In this document: one piece after another, positions 1-10,839 of the stretch
How positions within the stretch are numbered: position 1 is the first letter of the stretch
Layout: the number at the start of each line of letters is the position of its first letter
From: Lichenostomus cassidix
Lineage: Eukaryota > Chordata > Aves > Passeriformes > Meliphagidae
Assembly: GCA_008360975.2 (NCBI GenBank)
Contig: CM039196.1
Location: 10,582,263-10,646,262 of the forward strand
Length of the DNA: 64,000 bases
Direction of reading: 5' to 3'
Notes under the pieces: model-generated
What the model was told of the DNA's origin: nothing
Database searches by the model: none
Seen by the model: only the letters and a program-made list of their open reading frames with translations
Program-made: the position numbers and the translations under genes

Positions 1-286
1 AAGGTGCCCAGAAAAGGAGTGGCTGTTGGAACTTATCAAACCACCAGATATGAGGAAACAACCTGAAATCACCACATTCATCCAGCCCTTGTTTTATATC
101 AGAGAGTCACCAGCAGCTGTGTGGAGGCACTACAGGGTACCATGGTCATGGCAGTGAAGAGGACAATATATTTAACAGGAAACACTCAGATGCCAAAATG
201 CTTCAGCAACTCCAAAACGTTGAGTCTGAGTCAGAGGATAACACCCTTTTGGTTTTGGGATGGCAGTGAGAATATTCTGCTGAAAT
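1..286. other. Unannotated left edge
   Basis: Relatively AT-rich sequence without CpGs. I recognise no gene or repeat here, although it abuts a CR1 fragment and may be part of an older insertion. Confidence 0.5.
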
Positions 287-336
287 CAGAGAATCATTAA
301 GATGGAAAAATCCTCTAAGATCACCAAGCCCAACCA
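287..336 (-). mobile_element. CR1 LINE 3' end fragment, antisense
   Basis: The text from CAGAGAATCATTAAG to CAAGCCCAACC is the reverse complement of the common avian CR1 3' terminus (GGTTGGACTTGATGATCTTAGAGG followed by TTTTCCAACC and the ATTCT tail). Only about 50 bp can be recognised. Confidence 0.75.
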
Positions 337-496
337 CTCAACTGAATGGCCATTACTTGCTGTTTGTGGCCTGGCCAGGAGTTTGGGAAGGTATTTTATG
401 GGTCCTGCAGCACCGTGGGGAGGTGTTGGGGCTCCAGCTGTGCTTGGCCAAGGGATTTGCAGATTTGCAGGAGCAGGATGGTCCAGGTGCTGTGTT

Positions 497-684
497 TCCA
501 TTGTGTTTCACCTTTCCCTTCTCCTGCCCAGCCTCGGCTCTAAATTAGTCCAATCAGAGCCAGGACCAAACCTGCTTTGGGTTTGCTGTGTCCATTGTGT
601 TTCACCTTTCCCTTCTCCTGCCCAGCCTCGGCTCTAAATTAGTCCAATCAGAGCCAGGACCAAACCTGCTTTGGGTTTGCTGTG
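497..684. repeat. 94-bp exact tandem duplication
   Basis: The segment beginning TCCATTGTGTTTCACC at 497 is repeated from 591 with a period of 94 bp. I see no differences between the copies, so the duplication is very recent. Confidence 0.95.
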
Positions 685-1021
685 CTTCGGAGAGCAGCAG
701 TTCCTTTGTCCTGGCAGCACCTCACACCCTGGGGACACGCGGGGCTCTGTCACCCTGCCTCGAGTCACAGGCCAGAGGCCACAGCGCTGGAACAGGAGAC
801 AGCACTGGGGAACGTCCCCGTGTCACCAAACCAGCCCCGAGCCCAGGCGGTGACATATGCTCCCTTCTCGCCTCCTCCGCCGCCCGCCTTTCATCGCAGG
901 TCCTCGCAGGAGGCCGATTAACCACTTAGCTGACCTTGGACCTCTGCCGGCGACAGCTGCCCGGCAGCGCGACACCAGCGACATCGCACCGCGCCCGGCA
1001 GCGCTCGTGCAGCGGAGCGCC
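685..1021. other. GC-rich spacer with scattered CpGs
   Basis: No gene or repeat is recognised. CpG density rises after about 880, leading into the minisatellite. Confidence 0.5.
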
Positions 1022-1262
1022 GGGACAGGGACAGAGGGACAGCCGCGGGGACAGAGGGACAGAGGGACAGAGGGACAGAGGGACAGCCGCGGGGACAGAG
1101 GGACAGAGGGACAGGCGCGGGGACAGAGGGACAGAGGGACAGAGGGACAGAGGGACAGAGGGACAGGCGCGGGGACAAGAGGGACAGAGGGATAGCCGCG
1201 GGGACAAGAGGGACAGAGGGACAGAGGGACAGAGGGACAGAGGGACAGAGGGACAGAGGGAG
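1022..1262. repeat. GGGACAGA minisatellite
   Basis: About 240 bp of 8-bp GGGACAGA units, interrupted at intervals by GGGACAGCCGCG or GGGACAGGCGCG variants. It generates long artefactual frames on both strands (RGTEGQ and SLCPSVPL repeats). Confidence 0.95.
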
Positions 1263-1531
1263 TGACAGCCTCTGTGGCACGGAGGGAGTGGAGGCACGGA
1301 AGGTGTCACAGGCGCGGTGGCGATGCCACAGGGCAGCGCCCGGCTGCTCTGTCTCTCCGCTGCTCTCAGTGCCCCTCCGGGCTCAGCCCTGGGTGTTAAT
1401 TTTCCGGCTGGCTGCTCTCGTTTCTGGCAGGAGGCAGAGGGGAGGTGCAGAGTCAGGCCAGGCACGGAGGGAGAACAACTGGGCTGTGTTGCTTTGCACT
1501 CTCCTCCTGCTGTCCTGGAGAAGGTGCCCCG
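1263..1531. other. Unannotated spacer
   Basis: GC-rich sequence in which I recognise no gene, repeat or motif cluster. Confidence 0.5.
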
Positions 1532-1585
1532 GGATTTTGGCAGGATTTTGGCCAAAATCCTGCCAAATCCAAAATTTTGGGTTTG
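1532..1585. repeat. Nested perfect palindromes
   Basis: Bases 1539-1564 are a perfect 26-bp palindrome centred on TTTTGGCCAAAA. It extends with one indel to 1532-1570 and is followed by the 12-bp palindrome CCAAAATTTTGG at 1569-1580. The region can form a stable hairpin or cruciform and abuts repeat copy A. Confidence 0.9.
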
Positions 1586-1810
1586 GTTTCCCATCAAGAA
1601 TCTCCTTCACACCATCAGTCAGCACCTCTCACTCCATCCCATCCAGAACACCTTTGGTTGTGCTGTGAAGCTCTTGCCTTGTTTTATTTTTTGATTTTTA
1701 TTTTTTTTTTTTAATCTGAGCCACCACCCTGCTATATCCTGCTCAGCCTTTCAGGTGTCCTGCCCTTATCTCTAAAACCCCCAGCATTTTCCATGACAAC
1801 TTATAAAAGG
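1575..1810 (+). repeat. Unidentified interspersed repeat, copy A
   Basis: The part at 1660-1805 (from GTGAAGCTCTTGCC to ACAACTTATAAAAGGT) recurs in direct orientation at 3251-3391 with scattered substitutions. The part before it, 1576-1655 (GGGTTTGGTTTCCCATCA onward), recurs in inverted orientation at 3500-3405. I cannot assign it to a named family. It has no coding potential. Confidence 0.8.
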
Positions 1811-3242
1811 TCTCCCATGCTCTTAGCATCCCCCATCCCCTCCCAAGCATCTCAGGGATCCTCACCACTACTGGACCAGAACACCCCAGAGCAGGTCCTG
1901 TGCCCAGGCTGCCTCCTGGGGTGGTGTTTCTAATTTTATTTTTAGTTTTTAAAGTGAAATGCTGAGGTTTAGGCACTTCCTTGGGAGGAGAAACAGCCAA
2001 GAGCTGCCTCTGCCAGACTTTGCAGGCAGCTGGGAGAGAAGAAAGGAGGTAAGAGTGGAAAGTCCTTCACCAGCAGCAGAACTAAGCCATGACAAGCTGC
2101 AGAGCTGCTTCCCCTCCTTTATATTTGGGGAGAAATAGGGAAAACAGGGTATTAAAACATTTTTAGCTGTACCACCCCATTCATTGCACCCCCAGAGGCA
2201 GAAAGAGGAGTTCTGCCTTCACCACCTGCGCTTCTCTCAGGTCATTTTTGGGGCAGTAATTAGGTTTTTCTGGGAGCCTGGTAGGATGCAGTGAGCTTCC
2301 AAAAGGAGACGTCGCCTCTCTGTGTCCCAGGGGAAATTAGTATGTGGGAAAGGATGGAAAATGTGAATCTCTTTGCCAGGTGCAGGCTGGCTGCTCAGGG
2401 AACCTCTTGAAGAGATGGGAATGTTTCCCCTCCAGACAGGCTGCAGGCACCTGTTCAATTAAAGCTTCCTCTCCTCAGTGAACAGATTTCCTGCTCTGTA
2501 GTGAGGAGCAAACCCTCCTCGGAAGCTCTGATATCCATCAGAAGGGACTCTCACCATTTCCCCTCAGCTCAGCACGCAGAAACACCCCAGGGAGATTTTT
2601 AGAATGAGGGAAAAACCCCTAAAACTCCTATTTCTGCCACGCAGCAGACCTCCCCGTGTGCCTGGAGGTCAGGACCGGGCTGGGGGAGGCTGTATTTGGG
2701 ATTTCTCTGCACCCAGAGATTTCTCTGAGCCGAGCTGTGATTTTCCAGCAGCAGCCTTTGATTTGGAGCGTGGCTGAGAGCAGAGCCTGGTGGTTCAAAG
2801 GCAGCTGGCACCAGTGCTGCCCTATCTCTGCTGGACACAGCACAGCTGGGCATGTGGAGCTGAGCATCTGAAACCTCGGCGTGCCTTTGAAAAAATCTTC
2901 ACTCCAAACTTTGTTCGACACAGCAAGGAGCAAAAAGGGACTGGGAGCTGGGCAGGGGCATGGGAAGAGCAAGATGTGAAGGAGGAGTGCTGCTCCTGGT
3001 GTGCCAGTGCTGGTTTGGTGCCTTGACTGTGAAATAAATGCCCCAGCAGGTGCTGGGCTGAGGCCTCCTGGCTGTGGGAACCTCATCCTCATTTGCTTGG
3101 CTTGGAAAGGAAACCCCCTTGGAGGCTTTGGGGTTTTTTCCTTCGTTCCTACTGGTCGGTTTGTTGTGGGGAGTTCTGAGCAGGACATGCTGAAGGTGTG
3201 GCTGGGAGGTGCTGGGTGAAGGGGGGACAGGCAGGTGGGATC
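1811..3242. other. Unannotated spacer between repeat copies
   Basis: Non-coding sequence with no recognisable repeat. It is slightly AT-richer around 2095-2180. Confidence 0.5.
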
Positions 3243-3500
3243 TGGTGTGGTGTGAAGCCCTTGCCTTGTTGGAGTTTTTGGTTTTGTTTTGTGTCTGAGC
3301 CACCACCCCACTCTATCCTGCTCAGCCTCTCAGACATCCTGCCCTTAACTCTAAAACCCCCAACATTTTCTAGGACAGCTTATAAAAGGTTTTTTTCCAT
3401 AACACCACACCCAAAGGGTGCTGACCCGGGCAGCAGCATGGATGGGATGGTGTGAGGGGATTCCTGATGGGAAACCAAACCCCAAACCTGCCAGCCTGCT
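3243..3500 (+). repeat. Unidentified interspersed repeat, copy B
   Basis: Bases 3251-3391 match 1660-1805 directly, while 3405-3500 are an inverted match to 1576-1655. TGGTGTGGTGT at 3243-3253 and its inverted counterpart ACACCACACC near 3402-3411 flank the shared core, which resembles terminal inverted repeats. The arrangement differs from copy A, so one copy has been rearranged or the element is palindromic. Confidence 0.8.
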
Positions 3501-3874
3501 GTGGGTTTGCAGCCATCAGGAAGCCATGGAATGATTCGGGTTAAAATCCCATCTCGTTCCACCCCTCCTGCCATGGCAAAGGACACTTCCCACCAGCCCA
3601 GAGCCCCATCCAACAGCTCTGCATGGAGCACTGTGGTGCTGTCCAGAGCCTGGGCATGTCCTGGGGAGGCAGGGAGAGCATGGAGCTCATGGGTGAGCCC
3701 AGAGAAGCTGCACTGTTGCTGTGGCACTGCTGGAGGAACACCCTGGCTCGGGCTGGGATGACCTTTTCCCGCTGTCCCCAACCCGTGGGTGCTGGCCGTG
3801 TCCTCTGCCGGTCACCTCCTGCCCCACCCTGCCTCCCAAGTGCTCTGCCCTGCAGGAGGAGCCCTCCTTCATCC
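3501..3874. other. Unannotated spacer
   Basis: GC-rich, with no gene or repeat recognised. Confidence 0.5.
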
Positions 3875-4130
3875 CCCTGCTCGCATTATTATTTCCCCCC
3901 TCTTTAAATTCATCTCCCTCCGCCAGCCGGGGCTGTCCCTGCTGGAAAATTACTCTGACAAAAGCTCCCTCAGCAGTAATTACCTAAATGGGGGGAAGGG
4001 AGGGGAGATCCATTTAGAATCCACTTCATTGCGGGATTAGCTAATTAATTAACGGTTTCACTGACAACTCGAAGGGGAAGAGTGTGTTAAATAGGAAGGC
4101 TCTGGAGCTTGATTTATGTGATCTGACACC
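3875..4130. promoter_or_regulatory. Candidate conserved regulatory element (homeodomain-rich)
   Basis: An AT-rich island inside GC-rich DNA. It contains CAGTAATTACC, TAATTAATTAA at 4042-4052 and the OTX/bicoid-type GGATTA at 4034-4039. Composition and motif density resemble developmental enhancers, which is inference without alignment. Confidence 0.4.
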
Positions 4131-5189
4131 CACGCTCCCGCCGCCAAGTCACCATCCTGCCTTCCCCCGGCCAAGGGGTCCCTCCTGCCGCCTCTCCCGG
4201 GCCGCCGAGGGGATGGAGAGGGACATTCTGGGGCTGCCGGGAGGTTGGGGACACGTGTGGGGACACAGGGCAGGGGTGGAGGGGAGCACGGGGTTATTGG
4301 CTGGCAGATGAAGCTGGGCTCGGGGGGAAATGTGGCCACCGAGCTTGCAGGGACACCCATCTGGCTGGCTGTGGCACAAAGAGCCAGGAGAGGAGCAGGA
4401 TGGTCCTGTCCTGTGTCCCTCTCCACCTCCTGATCCCAGCCTGCTGTCACTGAGACAGAGAGGTTGGATCTGAGTCACCTCCTCTGGTCACCCTCCAGCC
4501 CCAACCCTGCCCGTGGTGGCTGCAGGGGGTCTGTGGGGGTTTGGGGTGGGATGAGGAGTGGGATTTGTGTCCCCTGGCTGGGAATGAAGCTGCTGAGAGG
4601 CCTGGTGGCCCCAAATGAGTCCTGTCCTCTGCCCCAGGATGCCTGGGCATGTCTGCCACCCCCACAGAGCAGGAAGGACATTGGGAAGTGTCCTGGTCAC
4701 CAAACCTGCCCCTCACAGCACTGACTGCAGCCCAGCCTCCCCTCAGGGCCTGATCCCATCACCCAGTGCCTGGGGAAGGTCCCAGGCTGGCCAGGCTGGC
4801 TGTGCAGGAGAGGTGACCAGCATGGTCCTGTCCCCAGCTGGCCGTGCCCAGCCCGAGGGGACAGGGAGCCTGAGTGACACAGGAGAGAGCTGGCAGTGCT
4901 GCCCAGCCCAGGGCACCCCCTGGCAGGGCTGGATGAATTTTTTAGGCCTCAGAGCATGGAGCAGGAGGGTGGTGACTCCAACTCCCCTCTCCAGCATCCC
5001 TTGCTCTGCCTGTGCTCTGCCCACCTTCCCCTCTGCTTTATTTTTGTTCTTGGAGCAGATTGGGGTGGAGGGATTGCTCTGCCCACCACCCCAATTCCCC
5101 CCCCTCTGCTGCCTGGGGACTGTCACCCACAGTGGCATCTCAAGGGACAGCCAGCTGTGGATTCGGATGGGGAAAAACAAAATTCGAGA
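4131..5189. other. Unannotated GC-rich spacer
   Basis: The open frames here follow base composition and have no recognisable domain. No repeats are apparent. Confidence 0.5.
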
Positions 5190-5395
5190 GTTTCCAGCTG
5201 GATGCGTTAATTTGAGGCAAAGGTTAAAACGTGTATTGGAAAAAAAAAAAAACCAACCCGTGCTTTTCCTGCTTAATTTGCATTTGTTTGTTTGTTTGCG
5301 TTCTGCAAGGGCTGTAATTCCCTTTGGAGGGAACAAAACTGCCAAGTTTCACACCTTCTCGGGAGGTGAAAATTTCTCACGTCGGTAGCAAACCC
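5190..5395. promoter_or_regulatory. Candidate regulatory element with octamer motif
   Basis: An AT-rich stretch with an A12 run, ATTTGCAT (the POU octamer) at 5276-5283 and several TTTGTTTG copies. The flanks are GC-rich. This is a motif-based guess only. Confidence 0.3.
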
Positions 5396-5534
5396 AGGGA
5401 TTGGTTTGGGGAGAGATAGGAGGGGGGGGGGAGAGCACTGGGGCTGGGTTTCCTTCCACTTTCATCTGCTTCTGCAGGGATGAAGGGGAAATATCGATTA
5501 TCAGCTGCTCCGGAGCTGCAAAAATAGAGGGGAA

Positions 5535-5655
5535 CATGGCAGGGGACAAGGACATGCAGAGGGGTGGCCATGGGGGACATGGCAGGGGACAAGGACATGC
5601 AGAGGGGTGGCCATGGGGGACATGGCAGGGGACAAGGACATGCAGAAGGGTGGCA
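5535..5655. repeat. 43-bp minisatellite
   Basis: Nearly three copies of a unit starting CATGGCAGGGGACAAGG at 5535, 5578 and 5621. Confidence 0.9.
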
Positions 5656-5754
5656 TGGGATGGGCACAGGGAGCTGGGAGCTGCTGCTCCTGCCAAGCCC
5701 TGGTGCTTCCAAACCCTCTCCCTGCTGACTTCCAGCATTGTTTCAGCCACTTGA

Positions 5755-6130
5755 GCGCCGGCGGCGGGGAGGGGGTTAAATCCAAATCAATGGTCAACGC
5801 CAAACAAATAAATAAATAATAATAAATGCAGGCGGTTCTGGGGTGGGGTACACCCGTGTCTGGCAGGCCTGCACCCCCCTGGATCCTTCCCCCCCCCGGG
5901 GAGCACTGGGATTGCTTTTTTTGATGGCTTCTAAATAGAGGCGCCCGCTTGCATCTGGGAGGAAAATGAAACAGATTTCATTTTTCACACGCGGCACAAT
6001 GGCCGCGCTGACAAAAGAGGGAAGGCGGCCCATTGTCCTGCTCTGCATCTTCACATCCTACCTCTGTCCCCCGAATTAACCCCTTTCACCTCGGCCTTTG
6101 TGGCGACACCGCCGCGGAGCTGCCGAACAA
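5755..6130. promoter_or_regulatory. Candidate regulatory element
   Basis: Mixed AT-rich blocks (AAATAAATAAATAATAAT, ATGAAACAGATTTCATTTTTC) and CpG-containing blocks (GGCACAATGGCCGCGCTG). There is no coding signal. It could be a conserved non-coding element or a low-CpG promoter-like region. Confidence 0.3.
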
Positions 6131-6190
6131 AGGCGGCAGAAAGGCCTCGCCGTGGCCGGGGGTGGGCGGCGCGGAGCGGGGACGTGTCGG

Positions 6191-6250
6191 TGTCCCTCGG
6201 GTGGCTGTCCCTCGGGTGGCTGTCCCTCGGGTGGCTGTCCCTCGGCTCGC
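6191..6250. repeat. 15-bp minisatellite
   Basis: Four copies of TGTCCCTCGGGTGGC, the last one diverged. Confidence 0.9.
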
Positions 6251-7257
6251 TGCCTGTCCCTTGCCCAGCAGGTCCTTCTCCATCAGGTCCTACCTGCCTG
6301 CGACCTGCTGGACCGAGAGCCAGAGCGGTGATGGTACTGTTAACCACAAATTTCATTTGCACGTGAAGGTTTTGGGTTTGTTGTTGGTTTTTATTTTTGT
6401 GTTTCTTCCTTAGCTTTTCATTCCCAGCTCCATGATGGTTTGGCTTATCAAGCTAAGGAGCCACCAAGCTAAGGAGGGGAAAAAGAGCAAAGCGCTTTTG
6501 GGCAAAGCTCTGAGGGGTTTGGGGGTTGCTGGGGTTGGTTTTGCTCCGAGCCTTGCGCCTACCAGGCCAGGGCAGGACACAGCCAGGCACAGCACGTGGG
6601 ACAGCCGAGCTTTGGTTCCATGAGCAAACCATCTCAGACATCTCAGCATTCCCTGGAGCTGGAGGAACCTCAGCATTTGTCTCCCCAGCCTGCTGGTTTA
6701 TCTCCTGGGGATCTCCTGGCTGTGTTTGTTCCCCAGGATCATTCTGGCTGCTGTCTATCTGACAGCTCTCCTGCTCCGGGATGACACGGCGGTGATGATG
6801 CTGAAGATAATTCCCTCTGTCCCTGCAATCAATGCCCTCCCCTGCCTTCAGCTGCAGAGGGATTTGGAGATGAGAAAACCCCATAAAAACCACACCCAGA
6901 GATGTGTTTTGCTCTTTGCTGCCATGCTGGGGTCCCACATGTCTGTGGGATTCCCTGCTGGGATGTAGGAATCCCCTTGGATCTGGGTGGGGGGAAAGGT
7001 CAGACCAGGCTGACATTTTTGGAGGGATTTTGCTGGCAGCAGGATTTCCCTTCCCCACCCAGAAGGTCACTGCAGAGAGGCCAAGGAGCTGGCCTGCCCT
7101 GTCCCTGGTGGCACGGTGGCTGTGCCATCGCTGTCCCTGTGTGCAGCTGCTTTGTGCAGCTCCCAACTGCAGCATCCCTTTAAATAGCGAGGGACTGCAC
7201 TCCCACCCGGGGCCTGCAGAAGGTTAGATAAGAGAATACAAACCACAATGCTTGCCC
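6251..7257. other. Unannotated spacer
   Basis: No gene is recognised. A T-rich run lies at about 6370-6420, and a short AAGCTAAGGAG duplication at about 6450-6475. Confidence 0.5.
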
Positions 7258-7345
7258 TTTTTTTTTTTTTCCCTTTCTTTTTTTCCCCTCTCTCTCTCTT
7301 TTTTTTTTTTTTTTTTTTTTATCTTTCCTTTTTTATTATCTTCTT
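7258..7345. repeat. Poly-T / pyrimidine low-complexity tract
   Basis: Runs of T and CTCTCT that end in a T run of about 22. Confidence 0.9.
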
Positions 7346-7536
7346 ATGGCTTTCGAATTATCTTCACAGACACTACATGAATTTAGTCAGGGCAGGTAAG
7401 GTCACTGGCAGACACAGTTGCTCATATTTATGTATATTCACCAGGCAAAGGAGATAAATGGGAAAACAGGCGCAGAGGGGGACGGGGAGGGAGGGAGGTC
7501 GTGGGGGAGGATGGGATGGAGGGACTGTGGGGTGGG

Positions 7537-8014
7537 GTGAGGATGAGGATGAGGATGAGGATGAGGATGAAGTGAAGATGATGAGGATGGGGATGAGGAT
7601 GGGGATGAGGATGAGGATGAGGTGAGATGAGGATGAGATGAAGATGAGATGAATGAGGATGAGGATGAGGATGAGGTGAAGATGAAGATGAGGATGAGGA
7701 TGATGAGGATGATGAGGATGAGGAGGAGGATGAGGATGAGGATGAGGATGAGGATGAGGATGAGGTGAAGATGAAGATGAGGATGAGGATGAGGTGAAGA
7801 TGAGATGAGGATGAGGATGAGATGAAGATGAGGATGATGAGGATGATGAGGATGAGGATGAGATGAGGATGAAGATGATGAGTTTGAGGTGAAGATGATG
7901 AGGAGGTGTGAGGATGAGGATGAGGTGAGATGAAGATGAAGATGAGGATGAGGACGAGATGAAGATGAGGATGATGAGGATGATGAGGATGAGGTGAAGA
8001 TGAGGATGAGGATG
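7537..8014. repeat. (GATGAG)n purine-rich microsatellite block
   Basis: About 480 bp of GATGAG units with GATGAA and GTGAAGAT variants. The complementary strand gives a 439-codon open frame rich in Ser, His and Pro, which is an artefact of the repeat. Confidence 0.95.
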
Positions 8015-9089
8015 GGCAGTGTGTGGGCACAGTCACCAGGGCCATGCCCACGGTGGGGTCAGGCAGGGTGTGGTGACATGGGACACAGGGGACAGCAGCC
8101 AGGGGCAATGGCAAGGCCCAGGAGGGGAGGGAGGGCAGGGGATCCTGCAAGGCTGGTGGGACACCACGCTGGAAAGTGCTGGTGTTTGGGTCAAGCCCTT
8201 TCCTCTGCCCTTTTGGGGCTGCAGCAGTGAAGCACCATCCCAGGTGGGTTTGAAAAGAAGCTCCCAGCCAGGCCAGGCTTTGGTATCTCACTGGAGACAC
8301 CCAAAAGTTGGGTGAGATGATTCCTGTTCCTGATCCCTGGCACAGAGGGCAGTGCTGCTGTGGTGGGTGAGGTGTCCAGGCTCTGTCCTGACCATTCCAG
8401 GTCAGATAACGCCACGGGGACATGGAGGTGACCACGTCCTGGAGAGGAGGAGGTGACCACAGGGATGGCACCTGAGGGGTGCTGCAGCCTGGGCAGTGCC
8501 TGGCGTGGAAGGAGCCCAAAGCAGCTGGAAGCTCTTTGCTCCTGAGCTTGGCATTTCCCAGGGACACTGGGCAGGCAGGGGGGAGGTGGTGAGGGTGGCC
8601 TTGGAGGGGACAGAGCCCTGCAGAAATGTCCCCTGCCTTGGGAAGCTCCATCCCTGCTGGGCGTGCAGGAGAGCAAGGAATTGCCACCTCGGGTGTGGCA
8701 GGAGGGACCTCCCACACGGGCAGGGTGACAGATGGCCTTGGTGGCACTGCTGAGGTCCCAAAACACCACCCTGAGCTCCGAGTGACCCAATCCTCACCCA
8801 GCCTCTGTTCCCAGAGCCTTTTTAGGAGAAGAACAGTAGAGTGAGAGACCCAAAGGGTCTGAGATTGGGCTCAGTCCTGCCTCAGGCCAGGTGACATCTC
8901 CCCTTGCAATGACAAGTGCTGGGGTCACCCTGAGCTCCAGGAGCATCCCGAGGGCTGAACATCATCTGCCTCCAGCAGGAAAACCTTTCCAAACTGGGCA
9001 GCTGGCATTGAAATTCAGCGATTTTGCAAATGTCTCTGTCGCTGGGATAGACCTGGATAGGTTTTCTGTGGTCCAGGGCAGGGAGAGGG
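8015..9089. other. Unannotated spacer
   Basis: GC-rich sequence with no recognisable element. Confidence 0.5.
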
Positions 9090-9140
9090 GCAGGGACAGG
9101 GACAGGGATAGGGACAGGGACAGGGGGGGGGGGGGGGGCT
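9090..9140. repeat. GGGACA repeat ending in a G run
   Basis: Several GGGACA units followed by a G run of about 13 near 9125-9138. Confidence 0.9.
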
Positions 9141-9194
9141 GGCCATCAAACTGTTAAAGGCAGGAGCATTCCTGGGAAGCTGGGGACCCAAACG

Positions 9195-9435
9195 AGCGGC
9201 GTGTGATGCTATTTCAAGGAAAATATATAATGCACCTAAAGAAATTGTACAGAAATTGCAAACAAAGCATGCACAGGAGGATATAAAATACCGAGCACAA
9301 GGGCACCCACCGATTATAACTTGATTTAAAACCACTTAATTCACTAAATAATAAATGCAGATTTACCAGAGGTGTCAGGACTAAAAGCATGCCTAACAAT
9401 GCGTTTATTTAATAACTGTTTGCTCTCAATGTCAG
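9195..9435. promoter_or_regulatory. Candidate conserved non-coding element
   Basis: A 240-bp AT-rich island after GC-rich sequence. It carries AAAACCACTTAATTCAC and AATAATAAATGCAG motifs and two AGCATGC motifs. No repeat family is recognised. The sharp change in composition suggests a constrained element. Confidence 0.35.
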
Positions 9436-9887
9436 GGCACTGTGGCTAGAAAATACAGGCAGCAAGCAAAGGCTGCGTTTTTTATTCTTTTTTCCCAAGG
9501 CCTAATATATCCAGGAGAAAAAAAAAAATATCAGGAAAGAGAAGTCAGAAATTGTAATGATCCAGCTAAGATGAAAAAAAAAAAGCCAGGAAATCCCCAT
9601 GGGAAGTGGGAAGAAGAACAAATCCAGCAGGGGTGTTAATTCTGTGCTGGGGTGTGAGGGTGCAAAGGGTTTGGATGGAGCCTTCCCAAGGGAACATCAC
9701 CCCAGGGAAATGGCCATGGAAATGGCTCCTAATTCCCCAGGTGGAAGGTGGCCAGGTGTGGAGATTCTGAATTGCCTCGACCAGAATTTGGGGAAAACAG
9801 GAGAGCTGGGAAACAGGGGTTGGTGTTGTCCTAGCAGAGCATTTCCCAGGAAATTCAGGATCATTGCTTTCTACATCCTCCTGTTTC

Positions 9888-9975
9888 CATATTTATATAT
9901 AAAAATATCCATCAATGAGGTATAAAATACCAATTGATGATATATAAAATACCCATCAATGATACATAAAATCAC
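9888..9975. repeat. Imperfect AT-rich tandem repeat
   Basis: Three or four degenerate copies of a unit of about 22 bp resembling CCATCAATGATATATAAAATAC. Confidence 0.7.
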
Positions 9976-10839
9976 CCCAGGTCACCACAGTGGACAGGAG
10001 CTGCTCCTTGCCCAGGTCCATCCTCTCTGAGCCTCACACAGGGACATTTCCAGTGTCTCTCTGGGTATACCCTGAGCACTTCCTGAGCAAGGTGATGCTG
10101 TCAGGACTGTCAGATTTTGGGAAAACAGCCCAGAGGTGACATTTGGAGGTGGCGACCCTGCTTTGGGGGCTCAGCACTGAGGGCAGGAGAATGTCCATGA
10201 ATGAATTTCCCTGAAACCTCTGAAAAATCCAAGGCTTGTGGTTCACCCTGTGAGATATTCCATGGGAGGAACAACAGGTCTCTCCCAGACCACCTCTGCC
10301 CCTTGCTTTGGGAGAACAGGCAGGTGGGAAGCTTTGTTCCCTGCAGCACCTCTCCCTGGGGCTGGGGCTGATATCAAACCTCAGCGCGGGCTGTGGCCCT
10401 GCTGTGTAAATATTGGAGCAGGGGACAAATCCTTCAGGGGGCAGAGGGACTTTTTGGGATGTTTTGCCAGGCTCTGCTCCCCGTGGGGCTGGAGGGGAGA
10501 AGCAGGATGGGATAAAGAGAGGGGCTGAGCTTTTCAGGGGTCAAACCAGGGAAAATGGAGCTCTAAAATCAGATCTCATCACGGCAGCACTCCCTGCCCA
10601 CGTGGGGATTTCTCTTCCCTCCCCAGCACCCCCCTGCTCCCGCTGGAGGTGTTCACACCATTCCCAGCATTCCCAAGGATCACAGATGATCCAAGGGGTA
10701 TGGAAAGGTTGTCACATCCCCTTTCCCATGTCCCCCAGGGTGCCCATCACCCCCTTCTCCGAGGGGACACCCCAGCGCTGCCGTTTGGGGAGGAGAAAGA
10801 CAACCCCACGCTCCTCTCCGCTCTTTCCCGGTGTCTCCC
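9976..10839. other. Unannotated spacer
   Basis: No gene, repeat or motif cluster is recognised. Confidence 0.5.

Noticed and set aside
4615..5388. 257-codon plus-strand open frame
   Set aside because: GC-rich chance frame without domains or splice context.
7428..8747. 439-codon minus-strand open frame
   Set aside because: The SSSS and PHPH runs come from the GATGAG repeat, and the flanks show no protein family, splice sites or codon structure.
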